From NCBI GenBank assembly GCA_022828595.1, contig JAKGHH010000008.1, positions 1,796,728 to 1,860,727 of the forward strand: 64,000 nucleotides of DNA. Reading direction: 5' to 3'. The translations under genes were made by a program, and so were the position numbers. Positions 1-12,260 of this stretch are shown piece after piece (position 1 is the first letter of the stretch; every line of letters starts with the position of its first letter). The DNA comes from Nelumbo lutea. Its lineage: Eukaryota; Streptophyta; Magnoliopsida; Proteales; Nelumbonaceae. Below the pieces are notes generated by a model. It saw only the letters and a list, made by a program, of their open reading frames with translations. It was not told where the DNA came from and searched no databases.

Positions 1-8
1 TTCCGGCA

Positions 9-1862
9 ATGGAATCGCCGGAAAGCGTATCCATAGAATTCGAAGCCGCCGAAAAGATAATCCTCCGTTGGGACTCGACCGCATCGGAGGAGGGCAGGGA
101 ACGAATGATATTCGATGGAGATCGGGAAGAGGCTGACCGGTACCTACGGGCTGTCGATGAGATCCAACGCTCCATGGAGTCCGTCTCCATATCTGCGGAT
201 CCTAGCAAGGCCAACGGTGCAATCCAGATCGCCATGGCCCGCCTTGAAGACGAGTTTCGTAACATATTGATAACCCACACCAATCCGCTCGAGACGGACT
301 CTCTTGTCGACTCCTTTTCTTCAAGTATCTCCAGCTGCAGAGCCGAAAGTGCTGGCGATTTCGAAGATGAAGATTACCCGGAAGACGAAGCTCACAACAG
401 CAGAGAAGATGAAGAACAAGTTCTGCAGCATGAGGGTCAAGAAGGCAGTAGTCGTACTTCAAGCTACCGGTCAACCAGCAGTATCCGTGAGATCGATCTC
501 ATCCCATCTGAAGCCATCTACGATCTCCGTAGCATAGCCGAGAGGATGATCTCTGCTGGCTACTTGCGCGAGTGCATACAGGTCTACGGGAGTGTTCGTA
601 AATCGGCCGTTGATGCGAGCTTCCGCCGCCTTGGCATCGAGAAGCTCAGCATCGGCGATGTCCAGAGATTAGAGTGGGATGCCTTGGAAGCCAAGATCCG
701 ACGGTGGATACGGGCCACCAAGGTCTGCGTTCGAATCCTCTTCGCAAGCGAGAAGCGCCTATGCGAACAGATCTTCGAAGGTCTGGGACCCGGCGCCGAT
801 GATGCCTGCTTCATGGAGACCGTTAAGGGTCCGGCCATCCAGCTCTTCAACTTCGCCGAGGCCATCAGCATCAGTCGACGCTCGCCCGAGAAGCTCTTCA
901 AGATTTTGGACCTCCATGACGCACTGTCCGACCTCCTGCCGGACGTCGACGCTGTATTCGGGTCGAAGTCGTCCGAATCCGTACGCGTGCAGGCTGCCGA
1001 GATTCTCTCACGGCTTGCGGAGGCCGTCAGAGGTATAGTCTCCGAATTCGAGAACGCTGTGCAACGGGAGCCGTCCAAAGTTCCGGTTCCTGGTGGAACA
1101 ATTCACCCGCTGACGAGGTACGTGATGAACTATATCAGTCTAATCGCCGATTACAAACAGACCCTGGTGGAGCTTATCGTTTCCAAGCCGTCAACCGGCT
1201 CACGGTACTCAGGGGACCCCACAACACCCGATATGGATTTCCCAGAACTGGAGAACCGGTCGCCTCTAGCCCTCCATCTGGTTTGGATCATTGTAATCCT
1301 GGAATTCAATTTGGAGGGAAAGGCTAAGCACTACAAAGATGCCTCCCTGGCTCACATCTTCCTCATGAACAATGTTCACTACATCGTCCAGAAGGTCAAA
1401 GGGTCACCAGAGCTCCGGGAGATGATAGGAGATGATTACCTAAGGAGGCTAACCGGGAAATTCAGGCAGGCTGCGACGAACTACCAAAGATCGACATGGG
1501 TGCGTATTCTGTATTGCCTTAGGGATGAAGGCCTACATGTGAGTGGGAGCTTCTCGTCTGGGGTTTCGAAAACAGCTTTGAGGGAAAGATTCAAGACCTT
1601 TAACTCTATGTTTGAAGAGGTTCACCGGACTCAGGCAGTGTGGTTGATACCGGACATTCAGCTGAGGGAAGAGCTCAGGATATCTATATTGGAAAAGCTA
1701 ATCCCTGCTTACCGCTCCTTTCTAGGCCGGTTCCGGAGCCATATTGAGAGCGGCAAACACCCTGAGATGTATATCAAGTACTCGGTCGAGGATCTAGAGA
1801 CTGCCATCTTGGATTTCTTTGAAGGATACCCAGTTTCCTTGCACTTGAGGAGGAGATCTTAG
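9..1862 (+). CDS. EXO70D: EXO70 exocyst subunit, EXO70D-like
   Basis: A single uninterrupted 617-residue ORF starts at the first ATG, only 8 bases into the window. The protein is an EXO70 family subunit of the exocyst, which tethers secretory vesicles to the plasma membrane before fusion. The N-terminus (about 1-110) has the conserved blocks AAEKIILRWDSTASEE and YLRAVDEIQRSMES plus MARLEDEFRNIL. A very acidic linker follows (about 113-150, rich in Asp and Glu), then the helical EXO70 C-terminal domain from about 235 to 610. Intronless structure is typical of the plant EXO70 clades other than EXO70A, and the N-terminal RWDS block fits EXO70D best. In Arabidopsis EXO70D proteins have been linked to autophagic turnover of type-A ARR proteins; that role is inferred here only from clade membership. 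Family is near certain, the D clade likely. The promoter lies outside the window. Confidence 0.88.
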   Translation: MESPESVSIEFEAAEKIILRWDSTASEEGRERMIFDGDREEADRYLRAVDEIQRSMESVSISADPSKANGAIQIAMARLEDEFRNILITHTNPLETDSLVDSFSSSISSCRAESAGDFEDEDYPEDEAHNSREDEEQVLQHEGQEGSSRTSSYRSTSSIREIDLIPSEAIYDLRSIAERMISAGYLRECIQVYGSVRKSAVDASFRRLGIEKLSIGDVQRLEWDALEAKIRRWIRATKVCVRILFASEKRLCEQIFEGLGPGADDACFMETVKGPAIQLFNFAEAISISRRSPEKLFKILDLHDALSDLLPDVDAVFGSKSSESVRVQAAEILSRLAEAVRGIVSEFENAVQREPSKVPVPGGTIHPLTRYVMNYISLIADYKQTLVELIVSKPSTGSRYSGDPTTPDMDFPELENRSPLALHLVWIIVILEFNLEGKAKHYKDASLAHIFLMNNVHYIVQKVKGSPELREMIGDDYLRRLTGKFRQAATNYQRSTWVRILYCLRDEGLHVSGSFSSGVSKTALRERFKTFNSMFEEVHRTQAVWLIPDIQLREELRISILEKLIPAYRSFLGRFRSHIESGKHPEMYIKYSVEDLETAILDFFEGYPVSLHLRRRS

Positions 1863-4288
1863 TGAGGAATGAATTTTAAGTAAACTAGGATGGAGTGTTA
1901 CAGGTTAGAACATAGGAAATATTCTTTAAATTTTTGAGGGAGTATCTGGGTGAATGGGATTCCGGCGAAAGGGGTTTGTTTAGGAATTTGATTGGATTCT
2001 TCCAAAGAACCCAACTCGAATTGAGTCCCAGATAATATGATGTAAAGATTGGAGGAGACCTAGCTGTCGGGAAGATGAGGTGGAGCTTCCAGAGTAGCCA
2101 GGGCCTATTCCCACATGCTCCTGCCCTGTAAGCAATTTGTTTTGATTTATTACTGCATTCTAGCTTTTGTTTCATTTGTTCATAACAAAAATTGTTTGAA
2201 GTTGGTTTTCTTCCAATATATGTAAGAAACTTTCTTTGCTAAGTTTGGTGGATTTCTGACCAAGTAGCAAGTTTCTTTTACAGCAGCTTGAGCAATAACC
2301 AAATACATATGGAATCTGGTTAAGTTTTAGACTCCAGACGTAACCTGAAAGCTTGGACAAGTGGTTCTTTTGTAGTCCAAGCATTCTGATTAACATTGGA
2401 CAAGTGGTTCCAGAGTATTTGCTGCAGTTTTAAGAGTTTCATAAATATGTATAAGACTGTAAACAAAGTAGAAAAGAAAAACACCTGAAACAAGCATGAA
2501 GTCTTGGACAATTTGGCATAAAACATAGTTCAAATGAACATATCCATATTATGCATGCTGATTAACATTGATGGTTTTATCTGTCATTGCACAACTTTAC
2601 CTGACATTCTGCACATTAATGCATCCAAGTACTAGACCATTTTTAACTAGTTGTGTCAAGTATCGACCGTGTATCAACATAATTATCCTCATGAAGAGAG
2701 GGGCCCAAGTACTTAAATCAAGATGTATTGACAAACATCTCCACTCTGATGCAAAAGCCTCTATCGTGGACTGGATTGATGTAGTTTCTACTGCGAGTCT
2801 ACAACTTGTCATCCCTGGTTCTTGGTTTGCCAACTTGGACCTTACATTGGAGCTTCCTACCCGGGATAAGGGGATGCTCATAAAGACAGGGTTATTAGAA
2901 GAATATGTTCACCAGAACTCTTTATAAATCGGAATGCCTATTGATCTCAATCTCTGACAGCTCATTTTGATTTGGAGATTGCAATTCGCACGCAAGTATA
3001 ATTTCAGATTGCCAATAAGAATTATGATTTATAACTATTGCTTTCATATTTGAATCCTAATCTTAATACATAGAAATTGAATCTATTTTTGATAGAATTT
3101 GAATCCATCAAAAACTTCTTTTTAGCTGATGCATATTGTTAGAATTTTAGCTGTATCCAGATCAGTCCGAACAGGAGATAGTCAATGGTGCATGTAATGG
3201 ATGAATGTCATTATAGGAATAACTTGAATTAGTGGTTCACCGTTCACTGATTCTCCATGGTTAAAGTTGATATTTTCTAATTGATCCAAATCAGATCAAT
3301 ATTGTGTGCCATGTAACACAATAACAAGCTGAACTTCTGTTTTTCAGTTAACTAATTAAAAGAGTATCTATCAAGCGCAGTACCTAGCCAAAAAAATTTG
3401 CCACACCATGTATACCAACATTTGATATCAATTTTGCCCCTAGTAGACCAAACATTTTTATGAGTAACATCTTTTATCTCTTTAGTTCACATGGTTTAGA
3501 TTCTGTAGGTAATTCCTGTTCAGAAAGTAAACCTTTCCATCCATATGGGTTTAAATTGACTGGTTAATAATTCATATCAATACGTATTGTGTTTCTGTGC
3601 TTGTGGTAGTTAATAAAGCATCTCTGCAGTGCAATATTTCTAAGACTTCCCTCTTATATCTCTCATATCTGTGGTGTTCAGGTACCATAATACTGCCATG
3701 TAAATCGAATAGCAAACTACTAGACAATGCAAATTCTCAAACTGTTATGTTCAGCCAAAGGATTGGATGCAGAACTCATGAAGTAGAAAACAGGACAAAA
3801 ATACACAAAATTGGTAGCCAGAGCTGTTTTGACCTTTGATACAAGATGCTAATGTTATCTAGAAATTCAAAATATATGCAAATATTGACTGTGATTCACC
3901 AAGTAGATCTTCTACAACAAGAATTGTTTTCTTTGTTCTGATTCCGAAAAAACTGGGTATCACAGTTGGTTTTAAAAGAAAAATATTACTCTCTTAAAGC
4001 AAAAGCACTGAAGACGTTCTTTGTTGATTAGTATTTTTCCTGTTTTTTCGCACCTTTTCAAAACTTAAGCTGGAAAGATGATCTTGAATTTCTGGTTTGA
4101 AAACATGTTTTTATTTGACAGATTGGAAAGAATACAATATTCTGAATTCTAATGAAATTGGCATTAACTCATCCTTTTTTTTTACTTTTTTTGAAATATT
4201 AGTTGTTTGTGATCAAGCTTTAAAGCAACACTTGTAAGTTGTAACAGAATTTATACGAAATTGTAGTATGTGTGACAGAAATTATCCC

Positions 4289-4450
4289 AATCCTGGATTT
4301 CCTCATCACAGAATTGGTCCTCACAGCCTTTGCAGCCGTCCATTGGGAACATCTACTCATGAATAAAAACATGCATGTACAGATGTTTCTGATGTGTGGC
4401 TCAAGGGATGTGGGGTGGTGAGGACCAATTCTATGAAGAGGAATTCCAAT
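4289..4450. repeat. Short inverted-repeat (foldback) element
   Basis: Two imperfect arms of about 35 bp face each other at 4289-4325 and 4418-4450. They share the core GAATTGGTCCTCAC. The spacer is about 90 bp. This is the shape of a small MITE, but no clear target-site duplication was found. Confidence 0.5.
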
Positions 4451-5179
4451 CTCCAATTAATTATCTAAGCATTGTATTTATAAGTTTTGGAGGGAAGATT
4501 TAAAATGCATAAATCTCTCTCTCAATTTTTAAAGTGCTTTTGCTTTTAATGTAATTTGCCTTAAGAACTTTTCTAACCTCTGGAAGCATGTGAAAATGCT
4601 TTTTAACATTATTTAGGAAAGGATGTGCTGTTTATTAATAAGGTTACTTTATATTCATGTGACTAGGGAGCCATTGGAAAAGGATACATTCTTCTTACTT
4701 GCATGTTTGTGGGGTTAAACAGTTTTTTTACGTGTGCACAGTCTTAGGTTGGGTCGTAAGCATGGGCTTTGATGCATGCACCGCATTGTGTCCTTTTTAA
4801 ACAATTTTATTTAAATGTTTTAAACCCCGGACAACCCCTGTTGTACACAGTTCTCATTGCTTTTGATCCAACGTTGTTTTCCCATTACCATTTTCTAAAA
4901 CGACTCCCATCAGACTAAAGGGTATTTTTGATGCGAAAAATTCATTTTGGGATGATTTTTGGAAGCTCCAAATAAAGTTTTTTATGTCCTTTGCGTTTTA
5001 ATCTTACGTAGAAAAACACAGAAAAATGCATGGAAAGACATCTATCTGCTAAATATGCTTTGGGCTGTTCAGATCTTCATGCACCTAACTCAACCCATTT
5101 TGCACTTCTATTGTATGTTTGGAACTTCCATTTTATAGTTTCACAGTATTTTACAACTTGGTAGTGGTGTTTTTGTGTA

Positions 5180-5290
5180 AGATGCCAATCAACTGGTTGA
5201 TAAAGTCTCTTGCTGATCGTAGTGGAGATTTGAGATCGAATCCTGCCTACACTTGAGTTGGGGGACGGACTATCCGTTGTATAACCATTC
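5180..5290 (+). repeat. Possible tRNA-derived SINE remnant
   Basis: A pol III B-box match, GATCGAATC, lies at about 5232. About 35-40 bases upstream is an A-box-like stretch (TGCCAATCAACTGG). The order and spacing resemble the tRNA-like head of a plant SINE. There is no convincing tRNA fold and no clean tail, so a chance match is possible. A second isolated B-box-like GATTCGAATCC occurs near 6858. Confidence 0.3.
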
Positions 5291-6119
5291 AATAAATATC
5301 TAAAAGTGCTGTTTCACATTTTGTAGTACAAGTACAGTAGTGGTTCGGAGTTAGGACAACAACAAAATGATAAAAATCCATCTGCCCCTTCTTTCTATAT
5401 TCACAACACCATGCCAGCCTTATGGAGTGGATGGCATGATTTTTTTTATAGAAAGAAAAAAAAAAAAAAAAAGGTATAGTATGATTGTATTAAAAGATAG
5501 CATGCTTTCGCTCTTGAAGACATGTTTTTATTGGTTTTAGAAATAGAACCATTTTGCTTAATCAAAATTGATATATTTTCATACAATATATGTTCAATAA
5601 TGTATCTATAGAAAATAAACCTTCATCCAAGAGATGCTCAACAATAAACTTGTTAAACACTTGAAATGAGAACTGAATACTCTAATGTCTCCTGAAAGTA
5701 CTAAGAGAGAAGGGATAAGAAGCATTAATAGCAATCCAACAGACCCATAGTAATCTGAATCACAATTTTTGTTCCATGAAGTGGTAGAATCATGATCATG
5801 TTCGAGGTGAAGTATAGAATGATGGATGCAACGTTAATTGAGAATGATAGCCCGATCCCTAGCTGGTTATCTTATCCCATTATGCTTCATTCTTTCTCTA
5901 CCTTTTCATTTAAATCAAACATAGCCTTAAAGTTTTTAAAATCCCCAAACATAGCCTTTGTTTTCTGTTTAAAACAAATTAATCAACAGTTATAAAATCA
6001 AAACCCTTTTATCTTTATGTTTTTTATAAACTTTGAGATTAATAATACTTTATTAGATTTCTAGCTGGCTTAAGGAATTGGAATTGGTCTTTTGCTTTTA
6101 CTCGGGTGGAATTCACATT

Positions 6120-6580
6120 TACCTACGGGCCGGCCTGATTCAAGTTGGGCTTGGATAGGACTTCAAGCCTGCGGCTCAGGTCTGGCCTTTTATTCTCTCT
6201 CTCTTATTATGAGAATGATGGTTTGGACTTTCTCATAAAAGCCTGGTCCGAGCCCGACTTGATAATGTATTATATAATAAAAATATATTTTATATAATAA
6301 GAAAGTATATATATATATAATATTTTTTCTTTATTTTTCTTATCTTTTTTTAACTAATAATGAGATCTTTCATTGTTTTTTTAGGTTTTGAGGTTTTTTA
6401 ATATAAATAGATTAGTTTTTAATTGAACTAAAAAGAAAAAATATATTTCTTTTTTCAAATTTCTGATTAGGTTCGAGTTCAGACCCGGGCTTTGGACTTT
6501 ATATGAGGGCTAAACTTGAGCTTGGGCCTGAACATATTCTATTAATGTAGAAACAAATCCCGATCCGACCCGTGAATAAA
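6120..6580. mobile_element. GC-rich-ended MITE-like element
   Basis: The left end (about 6124) reads CTACGGGCCGGCCTGATTC and the right end contains CGATCCGACCCGTGAAT, giving imperfect inverted GC-rich ends around an AT-rich core. Inside each end are repeated GGGCTTGG-type motifs. A similar end occurs near 19130-19240. Exact borders and target duplication could not be fixed. Confidence 0.4.
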
Positions 6581-7546
6581 TCCACTTTAACATGGTTTTG
6601 TTGATGAGTCATCTACTCGAAGACGCTCTACTATTGGATAGCAACAAAGCAGCTATCTTTTTCTCTTTTTTTTTTTTTCCCACTGTAATTCAACATGTTA
6701 TCTGAGAGCTCTTGATCAACGAGACAAAAGTATTTTTTTGGCAAGAAGCAATGGGGGTGCAACAATGGAGATATTTTTTTGCGTCAGTTATGTTTAAAAA
6801 AAAAATAGACGAATAAAATAAAATAAATTTTAGATAAATAATCCCAGTAGAGACGTTGATTCGAATCCCACTATTACCACTTTCGTTGGAAAGTAAGTGT
6901 ATTTGTCATCTAACTTAATGATTAAGGGTATTTGTCAAATGAAGGCTTATGGGGTTATTGTACACTATAGTATAAATGAAGTCTTTGTGAATTACCCAAT
7001 TTTCATATTCAGAAATATCAAATAGTTGATTATGTCCTTTGAGAAGCTATCAAGATTTTAGTAATGGATATGCAATGAAGCTCTAGGGGGGTTAGATGAG
7101 GAGAACCTTTATCTCTCTCTCCCTTCATTTTTGTGTTGTGCAATAAAATTCTTATAAGATAGACGGAATGATACATCGGAAATAGGGAAAAAATATATGG
7201 GTATAAAACCGGCAAAATAATTCCTAAAATATTACAGTTTTCCAATTTACATATGATTGTGTATTTGTCTAATGTTCTCTAAGGCATCCATTAACGCAAA
7301 CTTAAATGAGATATTGGAGAAATGTCCTACTCCCGAATTTTCCACTTACATGGATTATCTCGAAGAAATAAAAAACAAACTAGATAGTGGAGAAGTAAAA
7401 CCCTTTTGATCAGTGGGAGAATCACAATGTTAAAATAAGCTATTGGTAGTATGGTACAATATCAATATATATTGCCAAAAATATATGGAGAAATGAATTT
7501 TGAAAACACAAGCATTTTTCACATAGAAAATAGAAAAAGGTCTGCA

Positions 7547-8050
7547 TAGGAATGGTAATGGGGTGGGTTTGAGGCAAGGATCATATTCCCCATCCCCAAC
7601 TTCAACTATAAAATTAATGCCTGTCCCTGTCCTCGATTTCCGTTGGGAATAAAATTTATCCTCCACCCCTAATCCCCGATGGGGATGGGTTCCCTGTAGG
7701 GACCCAAATCCCCAAAATATTTTAGATAGTAGTATTTATTTGAAAAATAAATTTACTTAAAATAATATAAATTTTAAATTATAAAAAAATTAAATATGTT
7801 TTGATGAATATAATAATATAAATTATATACATACATATATACATACACACATACATACATACATACATACATACATACATAATCGGGGTCAGGGCAGGGC
7901 GGGGACCTCAATCCCCATCCCCAACCCCAGCCCCAACCGGGGATTCCTATTAATCCCCGTCCCCGCCCTGCCAAAACAATCCCCATCTCCGGCCCCATCA
8001 GGTCGAGGAAGTCGGATCCCCATTGGGGATGGGGAAAATTGCCATCCCTA
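7547..8050. mobile_element. hAT-like MITE, TAGGGATGGCAAT family
   Basis: The element is 504 bp. It begins TAGGAATGGTAATGGGG and ends with the inverse of TAGGGATGGCAAT, so the ends are imperfect terminal inverted repeats. It is flanked by an 8-bp direct repeat, GGTCTGCA on the left (7539-7546) and GGTCTGTA on the right (8051-8058), the size hAT transposases make. Subterminal blocks are rich in GGGGATGGGG and CCCCATCCCC motifs. The centre carries a (CATA)n run at about 7842-7880. There is no coding capacity. A relative lies at 28581-28985. Confidence 0.8.
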
Positions 8051-9088
8051 GGTCTGTAATTCGCATGCTAAAAATAAATGGTAGCGTAGGAATTAGGAAA
8101 ATGGATATGATAAACAAGGTAAATTTAGTGAAATTGAGATGAATAATCTTAAAAGAATAAAATAATTTATGGGTTCAAGAAATAAAAAGTAAGTACATAA
8201 AAATTGGTTAATGAGATTTTGATTTTCATTAAATAAGAATCCTATATATATATATATAGATATATATTTAATTTTTTCAGATTTATGTGGAGACCAAGAA
8301 AAGTTTGTTTTCCTGTCTAGGTGGATAAATAACTTTCTCCCACACTGAAGGAAAATTACTAACACTTGAATGTAACAAAAATACCCTTTTTAATAATAGA
8401 TTTTTATGATTAAAATGATCATTACCTTATTTATATAGAAAATAAAAAAACATAAATAAATGCACCTATCCCGATAAATATTTCCTTAAAAGATAAATAA
8501 CTTACTGACAGACGTAAGTGCCAAATGGCTATTCAGGTCTCCCGTAACATGAGAAGAATTTTCCGAGACGAGCGCAGCCCTCTTTTGTTTTTTGGTAAAC
8601 AGATGAGAACAGCCCTCGTGGTTCAGTGATTAGTGATTACCAACCAACCTCTCTATGCACTTCCAACATTATAATTAAAAAAAGACTCGGAGAAATTACC
8701 ATCAATGTGAAGGAGGGGATGATGGAGGAATGCAAGCGAGGACGCTAATAATCCAACTAAGAAAGGAATACTCGGTGTCTCCAAAGGGGTTCATTTTTGG
8801 GACTTTGATTATATTATTTTCGCCTGACCTTGTGTAGAATTTTAAGAAAATCTGACGTGTTTATATTTAATTGGATAGTCACAGGGAAGTGCTGCGGCCG
8901 TCGCATAGCAGATGTGCTCCCAAGTAAACGAGTCCGACTCGTCGAGTCGTGATCCGCTGCTACCTTCGTGCCATTAAGTAGTAACCCCACAGGCCACAGC
9001 CACAAGAGACAACAGCCGATGTACGTCTGGTCTGGTGGGTGGTAGTAGCCAGCCAGGTTCTACTCTCAATTGCTCATTATCTCGGCTC

Positions 9089-9151
9089 CTACGCGGGAAA
9101 AAAAAGTGAAAAAAGGAAAATGAAAGGAAATTGGCGGGAAACATTTCCCGG
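9089..9151 (+). promoter_or_regulatory. E2F-type sites upstream of RPA2
   Basis: TTGGCGGGAAA at 9131-9141 matches the canonical E2F site, about 100 bases before the RPA2 start codon. A second copy of the core, GCGGGAAA, is at 9093-9100, and an inverted TTTCCCGG is at 9144-9151. Plant replication genes, including RPA subunits, are commonly S-phase targets of E2F. That regulation is inferred here from the motif and its position. Confidence 0.7.
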
Positions 9152-9234
9152 GATCAATAAAGGTCGTTGCCTATCGTCGCGGTTCGGTTTACTAGACTTT
9201 CGCTCTTCTCTTTTCTTGTTATTGTTTTGCAAAG

Positions 9235-12200
9235 ATGTATGCGAGCCAGTTCGACGGGAATGCTGCTTTCTCCGGCGGTGGATTCATGCCTTCTCAGGCA
9301 ACTCAAACCACTGATACTGGTTTTTCCCCGGCGAAAGTATGACGCTCTTGTTCGCTTCCCCCTCTCTTTTTCTGTTAGGGCTTCGATTTTTTTTTTTTTT
9401 TTTTTTTATAGGGTTTACGGGTTTTTTTTTTTTTTTTGCAGAATCGTGACGCCCAGGGTTTGCTTCCATTAACAGTGAAACAGATAAGTGAAGCTTTTCA
9501 TTCAAGTGATGAGAAATCCAATTTTGTCGTCGACGGCGTCGACGTTAACAATGTATGGTTTCTTAAATTTCTAATCTACCCCTCCTCCCTTTTTCTTTTA
9601 TTTTCCAAACTTTTAATTGCGTCTTATTTCGATCTCGTATAGGTTTCTCTTGTCGGGATGTTGTTCAATAAAGCTGAAAGGGTTACTGATGTTGGTTTCG
9701 TTCTCGACGATGGAACGGGACGAATCGATTGTCACAGATGGTGGTTTACTTGTCTCTGTATTTAAAAATTTTCCCTATGGTTTTAAGCACTTAGAGTGGT
9801 ACTGAATTTTCGATTTTTTTTGTCCGTTTTTAGGGTGAATGAAACAATAGATACAAAGGAGATGGAGGGAATACAGTAAGTTCATAATATTTCCTTTTTT
9901 TTTTTCTCTCATCCCCTTCTATATGGTATTATAGCTGTTTGATTGATTGCAATTTTATATGTTCTGGAATTTTGGAAATCGCTTGTTTTGTGCACGAGGA
10001 TTCTTACTGTCTGCAATCTCTTAACTAGGGATGGGATGTATGTTGAAATTCACGGGCACTTGAAAGGCTTTCAGGGAAAAAGGCAATTGGTTGCCTTCTC
10101 TGTAAGGTAAGGGTTTCGATTTCAGGATATTTGTTTCTTTAGTTTAGAGTTTCACTTGGTATTTAGCCAGAGTCCTTATGATGGATCTCAGTTTGCATAG
10201 TTTATTGGTTTTTTTTTTACGTGTTTCTGGGTAAAAGTATTTTGCCAAAGACATTGCATCTTCAAATTAAGTTTGTTGTGGCTGCATCTGGTTGAACAAA
10301 CCCCAGTCGGGTGAAATATAGGCTACCAAAGTCCTCAAACCTTGTTTATGCAACTGATTGACTGGTCGAGACGGTTCTTCACACTGGACTCCCAAGTTCC
10401 AGTGGGGTGTGAAGTCCATTGGGTTATGAACAAAGGGGTATAACAAGTTTCATTCATGTCAGGTGTCAGCATGCATTGAACTACTTATGATATTTCATTA
10501 TATTTCCTGGTCGTTCTCTCTTAATAATAGGCTCGTGAAAATAACCGTGATGTTGAGGTTAATGAGGTGAAGGTTAAGGGTGTTCTGATGTTAAATTATT
10601 ATTGCGGAGACATGAAGGATTGGAATGCTCCACACAACAGGTCCCAGTGAGGAGTATGGCCTAGGATAAAAGTCACATTATTCTGTCTTTCTGGTTGTGA
10701 AGAAAAGTACTAAAAATTATATACTGAATGGGTAGGGTTATTTGATCAGGTCAGTCCTTTCATGCTTAGGAAATCCTTGAAAGGGAGGCTGTGCCCCAAC
10801 TCCCTTGCACATGCACATGTGGGGTTATAGTGGTAGGGTATGGAGTCTTTCCTTGTCTTCTCAATCTTTTGAACTCCATGGGTTAATCGAATGTCTATTT
10901 CAGCCCCATAAGCAGGAAATCAACATGTAAACACTTCTTCCCATAAAATTTATATTGTTAGGAAAGAGTAGATTGTGAAGTATGCCATTTGGTCAAGAAT
11001 GGTATGCAACAGATACATAATGTGGTATGTAGAAAAACAGGAATTTCCTATATTGGCCACAATTTTACAAATGGAAGTGGGGCATAGGAGCTTCCTGGTG
11101 CACATGATTACCAGATTTATATGCATGTAATTATGAATGATTAAGCATGCTAATGGTCCATACTTTTGCATGCAAATTGCTGATATTGCAACTATATTGC
11201 AATTTGTTAAAACCTTGAACTTTCCTGGTGCACATGATTACCAGACTTATATGCATGTAATTATGAATGATTAAGCATGCTAATGGTCCATACTTTTGCA
11301 TGCAAATTGCTGATATTGCAACTATATTGCAATTTGTTAAAACCTTGAACTTTCCTGTTCATTCCAGGCCTGTTACTGATTTCAATCAAATTACTCATCA
11401 CTTCATTCAGTGTATTTATGTGCACACGTACAACACCAAGTTACAGGTACTGTCTCCAGAATTGGTGTTTGTTTGTGCTCTACATTGATATAATAAACAT
11501 TTGCACATGCTACCATACTCAGACACCCATATGCATTTTTCTAGGAATTTTATTGATACATTTGTTGTGTTTACATTAATAGAAAATGCAGGGTGGTACT
11601 TCTCAAATGGTAAATCCAGTATTGAACACTCCATTGCAGAATGGATCAAAGGGATATCAAGCTGCTGCAATTCCAAATCAAGTAAGAGAACAAAGTGTGT
11701 AAGTTCATTCCATTTTCTGATTGATAGGTGCATTTGCCATAACATGTTTTTCTCTATTTTCTTGTTTTCTGGTCAGTTTAGCAGTGATGGACTCAAAGGA
11801 ATTGATCAAATGGTCCTAGACTATTTGCAGCTACCTTCTAACCTGTGAGTTACAAATAAATTTACATGCCTGTTTCATCTTTCTTATTGATTCCAGCAGT
11901 ATCATCTAGAGCTCTACCCTTTTTGTGCACCTACTGGCAGTACTGGATGCAAATCACTATCGACTGATTGGTTATGCTCTGTTTTAATGACAACTTTTCT
12001 CCCATGCTTCTAGTGCACAGGAAAAGGGCGTACATAGAGATGAAATTGCACGGCAATTAAAAATTCCACTGGACAAGATCATGTACTCTCTCTCTCTCTC
12101 TCTCTCTTTCTCTCGAATATACAGTCACACATACATTTGAGGGAAGGTTTAATCATGTGCTTTTATTTGGATCAGGGAATCGATTAGATCTCTTGAAGAA

Positions 12201-12260
12201 GAAGGCTTGATTTACTCGACAATTGATGAATGCCACTACAAATCAACTGGCAATGGTTAA
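9235..12260 (+). CDS. RPA2: Replication protein A 32 kDa subunit (RPA2)
   Basis: Ten coding exons: 9235-9336, 9442-9552, 9643-9740, 9834-9875, 10029-10106, 11368-11446, 11592-11681, 11777-11844, 12014-12082, 12176-12260. All junctions are GT-AG, phases agree, and the sum is 822 nt, giving 273 residues. The product is the middle subunit of the RPA heterotrimer, which coats single-stranded DNA in replication, repair and recombination. Visible parts: a Ser/Gly/Gln-rich N-terminal tail (about 1-34), the usual phosphorylation region; an OB-fold (about 65-170) with VSLVGMLFNKAERVTD, GRIDCHRW and HGHLKGFQGKRQLVAF; a linker; and a C-terminal winged helix (about 203-273) ending EEEGLIYSTIDECHYKSTG. 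Length and exon pattern fit plant RPA2. E2F-type motifs lie upstream. Intron 5 carries a 130-bp tandem duplication ending next to its 3' splice site, and intron 9 has a CT microsatellite beginning three bases into the intron. Confidence 0.93.
11091..11350. repeat. 130-bp tandem duplication in RPA2 intron 5
   Basis: Two adjacent 130-bp copies start at 11091 (CTTCCTGGTGCACATGATTA) and 11221 (TTTCCTGGTGCACATGATTA). They differ at only about two bases, so the duplication is recent. The second copy ends about 15 bases before the exon 6 acceptor at 11367. Confidence 0.95.

Larger units (their letters stand above)
1863..9088. other. EXO70-RPA2 intergenic region
   Basis: About 7 kb of AT-rich DNA with no gene that I can support. 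It holds the EXO70 3' flank, a short inverted-repeat element near 4.3-4.45 kb, a tRNA-derived SINE candidate near 5.2 kb, a GC-rich imperfect inverted-repeat element near 6.1-6.6 kb, and a hAT-like MITE at 7.55-8.05 kb. The rest is poly-A/T tracts and AT-rich sequence. Short ORFs here show no recognisable protein. Confidence 0.7.

Noticed and set aside
2568..2927. 119-codon ORF downstream of EXO70
   Set aside because: No recognisable domain, no supporting splice pattern, and an equally long ORF on the other strand; treated as chance.
9167..9472. Alternative ORFs around RPA2 exon 1
   Set aside because: They read through the poly-T intron in other frames; the spliced RPA2 model explains the region.
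10378..10415. Small hairpin in RPA2 intron 5
   Set aside because: Stem of about 8 pairs plus a short second stem; too small to call a functional RNA.
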